From NCBI GenBank assembly GCA_030272155.1, contig CP126194.1, positions 4,455,501 to 4,519,500 on the forward strand: DNA of 64,000 nt. Direction: 5' to 3'. The notes under the pieces were generated by a model. The model was given only the letters and a program-made list of their open reading frames with translations. It did not search any database and had not been told where the DNA came from. The position numbers were made by a program, and so were the translations under genes. Source of the DNA: Tetradesmus obliquus (taxonomy: Eukaryota; Chlorophyta; Chlorophyceae; Sphaeropleales; Scenedesmaceae). Positions within the stretch are counted from its first letter, which is position 1; each line of letters opens with the position of its first letter. Shown piece by piece: positions 57,665-64,000 of this stretch.

Positions 57665-58924
57665 AGACCCTTGAGGCAGCCATGGATGAGCTGCAGCGCA
57701 AGAACCTCATCCCGCTGCAAAAGGATTCATTCCTGTGCGCAGCCAAGTGCTGCGACAAGCACTCAGACATGCAGGCGCTGCAGCAATGGTGAGCAGGCAG
57801 GCTGGATGCACAGCATACGACACGCAGGCAACTGTGTAGCTGGATAACAGCAGTGGATGTGCTCCGGTGCAGTACAACTGCAGCATGCTTTGCTTGCTGT
57901 ACGCTCTTTGCACACTAACAAGCAAGCGCTTGCAACAGCAGCAGCATTGTCTTGGAACCATGGTGCAGCGAAGCTCGACCTGCATGCCGGTCCCCAGTGC
58001 AACCCACTCTTGAAAGGAGCTGCTGCAGCTGTCACAACAATGCTCCCTGTCGTGCGGCTGCTGGCTGCTGTCGCGCCATGCAGTACGGTCAACTGCCAGG
58101 CCAAGGTGCAGACGGCCCACCAGGTGCTGTACGGCAACCTGGAGGACTTCCAGAAGCGCTTCCAGCGATGCCTGCTGCGCTGCGAAGATCAGGCCAAGGT
58201 GCGCTGACGGTGGCTATGCAGCTGCAACAGAAGTCAGCAGAAGTTTGCAGAAGTCAACCCGTAGCTGCCAGGCAACAACTCGTTGGTATGAACCCACAGA
58301 TGCTGCTGCTGCTGCTGCTGCTGAGCATCATCCAGCCGCTGAGTGCATGCAGCATGCGAGGCTCTCGTGCTGCATAATGTGGACAGCCGTGTCTGTGGCG
58401 TGCTGTGCTACGCATGTTTGCAACAACACGCTGTGGTGGTACACATGGTGCAGGACGCGCTGCCACCCAAGCCTAAGGAGAAAGACATGGAGAAGGCACA
58501 GGTGAGGCTTGGGCTTGGTGCGTGATTTGGAAGACATGTTGTGCATGACCGTGCTGTGGTGGATGGGCAAGGTGTAGACATTGACGCCACGGTGTGTTTG
58601 TAGCGACGGGCGCATATATCATGTTTCTAGGCGTGCATTTCCTGCTAGACGGGAAATTATGTGCGCAAACTGTTGCAGGTGCTGTCATGCACACTTGCCC
58701 TGGGCAGGGCAGCATGGCCTGCACTTTTGCGCACAACCCAGTGTTTGCTGCGTGCTGAGTGCTGGTGGTGCTTGCTTTGCTTTCTTCTGCTGCTGATGCT
58801 GGTTGTGGTGGCGCTGCAGGACCAAATCATGGAGTGCATGGATCTTTGTGCAGTGGAATACACAGGCAAGGTGGCCAAGCTGAAAGCAGATGTTGGCTCC
58901 AGCCTCAGCCAAATTGGCAAGTGA
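57092..58924 (+). CDS. FAM136A: FAM136A-like mitochondrial CX3C protein (DUF842)
   Basis: Five exons (57092-57127, 57667-57788, 58084-58198, 58454-58501, 58820-58924) encode 141 residues; human FAM136A has 138. Four CX3C motifs are placed as in the family: C36/C40 (CAAKC), C53/C57 (CTVNC), C82/C86 (CLLRC) and C113/C117 (CMDLC). The second motif is built across the junction of exons 2 and 3, which strongly supports that splice. Flanking blocks LEAAMDELQRKNLIPLQKDS, DFQKRFQRCLLRC and a C-terminal SLSQIGK also fit. Such proteins are imported into the mitochondrial intermembrane space and stabilised by disulfides; the molecular role is poorly defined. Intron 1 carries CAG-type and (CTG)n tracts, the latter directly at the acceptor. 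Confidence 0.92.
57220..57665 (+). repeat. CAG-type and CTG tracts in FAM136A intron 1
   Basis: Interrupted CAG/TAG/CAA units lie at about 57225-57280. An ATG x6 run then CTG/CCG triplets fill 57541-57663, ending at the CAG acceptor of exon 2. The two halves are partly complementary. Confidence 0.85.
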
Positions 58925-60615
58925 GGAATGGTGCGGACAACTGCATTCGTACAGCCTGTTGTTGCAGCCGCGGCGCCGACAGTTGCAGCAGCTGGCGACC
59001 GCAGGAGTGCTGCTGTGATTGGATGACGCTCGCGGCTGCTGGCTGCCGTGCTTATGCAAGGATCACCATGAGCAGCAGCTGTTCTGCGGCGCAGGGGCCA
59101 GCTTGCGCATTATGTAAGACTGCTTGAAGCGGACTCCTCATGTTTGGCTGTCTCATGCCATTTCTAGCTTTTTTCTTTTGGTGTCTGGTTGGGCACCCGA
59201 GACGTGTTTCTTTTGGGCGGCATAGGATGGAACTCTCGCCGTCGGACAGGCTGATGTGGTGCCAGCAGGGCTTGCGCTGTTCTGCCTGGTGCTTCACCCT
59301 CTCTAGGGCGCTAGCATGCTGCACCCTTGTGCAGCTGCACCTGCACCTGCACCTGCATACATTGTGTGGCTGAGCCGTTGGGTGCTCTGTGGCCTAGTTA
59401 CTTCTCCTGCTTGAAGTGCACTGTGTGCGCCGCCGTTGTGCGTGCGGGTCGTGCACCACGGCAGTTGTAAGCATGGTCTGCAGGCTTCAGTCGCTGCATG
59501 TAAAATGACGAATTCTAGACAAAGCATGTGCACCAAGGCTGTGCCCACCTGACGCAAATCGGGTCTGGCCAGCTGTTAAACTCGGAGTTTTCAGAGCTGT
59601 GACGCGTGCATTTGCTGGACCCGGCTTAGCATGGCATGATCCAGCGTGCCATTTTCAGCCCTGGGGTTCGTATGAGCCGCTTATTATGGCGGCGATGCAT
59701 GGCCATGCATGTGTACACATGTCTGTGCGAGGGCAATGTTGCTGCTGTCAGGGAGGCAGAGCTGCTAGCTCTGCACTGCGGATCGCGCGTGCTCCACATG
59801 GTGCATCAACTAGATGTGGGTATGACCCTGGCAGGGGAGAATCTTGCGTATGCCATGCGGCCACGGTGCGGCTTGCTTTGGAAGCTGACACGGCAAATTG
59901 CAGGCAACAGAGTCAGGTGGTGGGGGCTTCAAAAGGGCTTTTGTTGCTTCCTATGCTTGCAGTCATGTCCAAGCACCCCGTGCAATGCAGTCATGACCAG
60001 GCATGCTCTCAACCACGTATGTTGTGTGTCTCTCAAGTCTGGTGTGTAACAGCAGGTACTAGCGGGCCGACTGCTGCTGGCTGCAGGGTTGGGTGCAACA
60101 ACTTGTTGAAGCAGCACTGTCGGGGTACTACCCTGCTGCGGCAGCTGCCAGCTGCGCAGTGAGGCAGCACAGCCGCTGATTGGTGCTGTCGCTGCACACT
60201 GCTGTTGTGGAGCTGCTGCAGGCCAGTATGAAATGATACACTAACATACTCAAACCAAGCTACCAGAGCTCTCAACGACGCCTCATTCTTTTGGTCGATA
60301 GGTTGTGCTTTGGGGTACAGGCAACAGCAGACAGCACAGTGCTTGCTAATCCCAGTGCGTCGAATGGTGCACCAAACCATGTTTAACACTATTAAACAGC
60401 CAATTTCCGGTTCACGATGCTTTACGGGCCCCTTGTACAGGTTGGGGCACTAGTGACCGCTGACTACTTCTCACGTTGTATGTAGGGCTTTAGGCGTGCG
60501 GCTTTGTTGCACTACAGTCGACGCACAGGCAGCCTGCAAGTGTGACACCTATCCAGCAAACTGATTAAGCAGGATACTGCACGCTCTAGCGCAGATCGTT
60601 CACTAGCCAGCAGAA
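58925..60615. other. intergenic: FAM136A 3' flank and PDHB upstream region
   Basis: The first ~1.1 kb is GT-rich in the FAM136A sense with TGTAA at 59113, 59466 and about 59498. From about 60220 the bias ends, and this part probably contains the PDHB promoter. No gene is recognised. Confidence 0.4.
59113..59117 (+). terminator. candidate TGTAA poly(A) signal for the FAM136A-like gene
   Basis: TGTAA 189 bases after the stop codon; further copies at 59466-59470 and about 59498 are alternatives. Confidence 0.4.
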
Positions 60616-63600
60616 ATGCTTGCCAGATTTGTGTGCCCAGCGACAACAGGATGTCTAGGGCTGGCGGTGAGGGCAGAATCAAAGTACGCATTTCAATTGA
60701 CGCATTCGGGCCAGCCGGCTGAGCAGTGGGTGTTGCTGCTCTGCAGGCACAAGCAGCAGCTCGGCAAGTAGGCCAGTGGAGCAGGGCGTACGCTGCAGCT
60801 GCAACTACAGAGGTGCGCGGCTTTATTTGAATACGTGTTGAACTTTGTCATGTTTCGAAGCTGGATCACAAGCCAGTGCATCGCGTTTGGTGTGGGACGC
60901 CATTGCAACTGACCTGCCTTGTCTGTCCACGCTGCCTGCAGCTCACGGTGCGTGATGCACTGAACTCCGCTTTGGATGAGGAGATGGCCCGCGATGAGAA
61001 GGTCTACATTCTGGGAGAGGAGGTACGGACTCTTGCAACCATGTCAAAGCAGCAACCAGGGTTGTCTTGGTTGCATGGAGTCTGATCACTGCTGTTTTGT
61101 TGCTGCAGGTCGGAGAGTATCAAGGAGCCTACAAGGTGAGCTCCTCAGCTGTTTGGAAAAGGCCTCTGCACAGCAGTAGTTGATGCCTGCAGCAGAGCGC
61201 GCCGTGCTGCGCATGGTATGCTGACTACATATTTTGTTGTGACTGTGTCTGTTTGCAGATCACCAGGGGGCTGCTGCAGAAGCATGGAGCAGAGCGTGTG
61301 CGCGACACGCCGATTACAGAGGTACGGGATTGCGTTCAGTGTGATAGTGTTCCTTATGCCAGCAATGGCAGGTGCTTCCAAAACGCAGCAGTCATCCCAG
61401 CAGCTGGCACCTGCAAGCCCATGCTGTCGCTGCTGCCTGCCAGCTTGTCAAGGTGGCCTCACAACTGCAGGTTGTGCCCGTGTATGCTCTCTGTCTGTTG
61501 TTGAGCCACCACTGCCGTCCTCATTTCCCGTTCAGCCTGTGCACATTGGCAGGTAACACCCAAATTCTGCTTCCCGCTGCGCTGTCTGCTGTCTTTCATG
61601 CTGTGCGCGCAGGCGGGGTTCACTGGCATTGCAGTAGGCTCAGCCTTTGCAGGCACAAAGCCCGTGTGCGAGTTCATGACCTTCAACTTTGCGATGCAAG
61701 CCATCGACCAGATCGTGAACTCAGCAGCCAAGACGCTGTACATGTCAGCAGGCCAGATCTCGTGCCCGATCGTGTTCCGCGGGCCAAACGGTGCTGCTGC
61801 TGGTGTGGGCGCGCAGCACTCGCAGTGCTTTGCAGCGTGGTACAGCCACGTGCCTGGCCTCAAGGTGAGTGAGCAGCTGCTGGCTGCAGGGCTGGCTGCA
61901 GGCTGGCCGGCAGGCAGGCAGGCATAGCTACTAGCAATGCACAGCGCAGCGTTGATAGCAGGCGCAGGGACGTCTGCACCAGCAGTGGCAGCAGCAGCAG
62001 CTAGGAGGACGGCACCATTGCCAGCAAGCAGCAGCAGCAGCAGCCGGGCACGTATATGTTCACCATGCCGAGGGAGATGTAGCAGGCGCTGCTGAGCTGG
62101 GCAAGGGCTGGCTGCATCTGGTTGTGTATTGAACAGCTCACACGGCAAGGTGTGAGCAGCCACTCCTACCACCACCACCACCACCAGCAGCAGCAGCAGC
62201 AGCAGCATGCAAGGTGCGCGTCACAGCCACCTGCACCTGTTGCAGCAAGTTGGCAGGCAGCAGCAATAGGGCAACACATAACAGGACATAGACGCACAGC
62301 TTCTGATGCGTTCGAACCTGCGCTGGCACTGGAGCGCATGCCTTGCTGCAGCTATATAGGTCTTAGTGGCTGCAAGCATGCCGCATGAACACACTGATGC
62401 AGCCCTTTTTGTCATAGTGGCTGCAAGGTGCACTCGGCACGCTCGCATCAGCATGTTGGGCAAACCTCTGCAAGGTTTTAGGCAGCAGGGTGACAGATAC
62501 CACAGCAAGGCGCATCATAGCTTTGCACACACAGGGCCGGTTTTTTCTGCTGCATGCTGCAGGTGCTGGCGCCATATGACAGCGAAGATGCGCGCGGCCT
62601 GCTCAAGGCAGCCATCCGTGACCCTGACCCCGTCATCTTCCTGGAGAACGAGCTGCTGTACGGCACAGCCTTCCCAGTGTCGCAGGAGGTGCGCAACACT
62701 AGAGCATTGCAGTGGGTGCGGCCTTCAGCAGCACAACGCCTTAGCAATGGCAGTGGCAGCAACAGCAGGGTGGTGGTGCACTTTGATGCCGCAGTAACTG
62801 GTGGCAGCAGCAGCATCTGCACCTGTAGCAGCTACACACAGCAGCTGCATTGCAGCAACCTAGCAGCATGGTCGACCATGGTAGCTGTGGCTGCTTGCCG
62901 TACTGTGGCTGTCGCTGCTTCGTGCAGCTCCCTCATCGTCTCACTTGGTCATCACAAGGTTGTGCAGCCCTCACCTACGTGTGCACGCAGCTTAACGCCA
63001 ACCTTCAACATGCTCATAGCATTTCTGCTGCTGCTGCTGCTGCTGGTGCTGCCTATGCTGCTGCTGCTGCAGGTGCTTGACAAGGACTTCACGCTGCCCA
63101 TCGGCAAGGCCAAGGTGATGCGTCAGGGCAAGGACGTGACCATCGTGGCCTTCAGCAAGATGGTGGGCTTCAGCCTGGAGGCAGCGGAGCAGCTGGCAAA
63201 GGAGGGCATCGATGCAGAGGTGGGCTGACTGGCGGCGTTGCATTACATGCTGATCACATTAGACTTGTGTCTTGCTTTGCATCACAAGCTGCACCTGTGC
63301 CAACTTGTAGCTGGTGTGGAAGGATGTGCTGCATGTCTGGAGTCCTACAGCTGGCACAGGATGGTATCGATGCAGAGGTTGGCTGGGCTGGCTGCGGTGC
63401 TGGCTGCATTGCATGCAGTCGAGAATGCACCTGCATACCGCGTGTGGTTTGAGCAGCACAGCCATCATTTTCAGCAATCTGTAGATGATGTGGAAGGATG
63501 CTGCATGTCTGAACTGCCACGCACCTGCTTGCCATGCTCAGCTGGCAGCAGCAGCAGCTGCTGTAGTCGGTGTGACTCTGACAGCAGCAGCTGGTCACGG

Positions 63601-64000
63601 CCGGCCATTCTTCACCATCCTTGGCTGACTTCAGGGCGATCAGCACACATGGCTTGCCGCTGCACGTCATCACTCTTCACAGCATGCAGATGCAAAGCCG
63701 CCCGTTGACCACACGCATCAGATTGGTTGACTGTTGTCCGTCAACCTTGTTGGTCAACACGCATGCTGTGTCACGTTGACTGCTGCAGGTGATAAACCTG
63801 CGCAGCATCAAGCCGCTGGACCGCGCCACCATTGCAGCCAGCGTGCGCAAGACGCACCGCCTTGTCAGCGTTGAGGAGGGCTGGCCACAGTCCGGCATCG
63901 GCGCTGAGATTGCAGCGCTGGCAATGGAGGAGTGCTTTGATGACCTGGATGCGCCCATGGGCCGCGTGGCTGGTGCTGAGGTGCCAACGCCGTACGCTGC
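60616..64000 (+). CDS. PDHB: mitochondrial pyruvate dehydrogenase E1 beta subunit (3' incomplete)
   Basis: Nine exons in the window (60616-60666, 60747-60812, 60942-61022, 61109-61135, 61259-61321, 61613-61864, 62563-62688, 63073-63219, 63789 to beyond 64000) give about 341 residues of an expected ~360. With E1 alpha it forms the thiamine-diphosphate decarboxylase of the pyruvate dehydrogenase complex. Motifs: [100 protein letters not shown] and [20 protein letters not shown]. The RDTPITE and [12 protein letters not shown] blocks identify the mitochondrial form. The N-terminus [17 protein letters not shown] plus the Arg-containing exon 2 acts as a presequence. Exon 4 is only 27 bases. The frame is intact throughout. 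Confidence 0.96.
63196..63420 (+). repeat. duplicated exon 8 end and donor in PDHB intron 8
   Basis: CAGCTGGCACAGGATGGTAT through the donor (about 63353-63384) repeats the 3' end of exon 8 (63190-63226). It reads [11 protein letters not shown] against [11 protein letters not shown]. Further similarity continues into the intron. A third internal similarity (GATGTGGAAGGATGCTGCAT region) links about 63314-63340 and 63483-63512. Confidence 0.85.

Noticed and set aside
1-64000. CRISPR arrays, insertion sequences, LTR elements, viral genes
   Set aside because: Only triplet microsatellites, local duplications and one dispersed repeat pair were seen; no reverse transcriptase, transposase, capsid or terminal repeat could be recognised.

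Overview
The window looks like nuclear DNA of a green alga (Chlorophyta), probably a chlorophycean of the Sphaeropleales/Scenedesmaceae type. The grounds are: intron-dense genes with GTGAG or GTGCG donors and CTGCAG acceptors; TGTAA (sense) downstream of most stop codons; very frequent CAG/CTG triplet tracts; Ala/Gln-rich low-complexity protein regions; a plastid-type starch phosphorylase; a cyanobacterial-type MiaB; a plant-type tandem CCCH zinc finger; and an axonemal dynein heavy chain. The genus is an inference. There are no operons, phages, CRISPR arrays or rRNA/tRNA genes that I can support.

Layout: 1-6565 (-) 5' part of an axonemal dynein heavy chain; 7146-8204 (+) tandem Dabb-domain protein; 9034-12948 (+) MiaB methylthiotransferase; 14476-16667 (+) tandem CCCH zinc-finger protein, followed by 4.3 kb of GT-rich DNA without a recognisable gene; 20994-24209 (+) ALG6 glucosyltransferase; 24866-27523 (-) OXA1 insertase; 28007-30589 (+) VTT/DedA-family membrane protein; 32864-34274 (-) mTERF protein; 35164-36369 (-) SIM-containing RING protein (STUbL type); 39015-46342 (-) starch phosphorylase; 49254-51311 (-) ribosomal protein S13 (uS15); 52341-55470 (-) bromodomain protein; 57092-58924 (+) FAM136A-like CX3C protein; 60616 to the window end (+) mitochondrial pyruvate dehydrogenase E1 beta.

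Exon boundaries were read by hand from splice consensus, reading phase and family conservation. For eleven of the twelve complete multi-exon genes the exons were summed and give a whole number of codons, often with the family's usual length (S13: 151 residues, phosphorylase: 872, FAM136A: 141, ALG6: 500). Neighbouring genes are functionally unrelated. Three divergent pairs (dynein/Dabb, OXA1/VTT, bromodomain/FAM136A) probably share promoter regions.

The most unusual signals lie in the non-coding DNA. First, CAG and CTG tracts are placed non-randomly in introns: sense CAG next to donors and sense CTG next to acceptors, with complementary pairs inside at least four introns. Second, four introns hold decayed duplicates of an adjoining exon edge. 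Third, long strand-asymmetric GT-rich 3' flanks follow many genes. Fourth, a ~100 bp repeat pair 14.4 kb apart has mostly synonymous differences in one frame.
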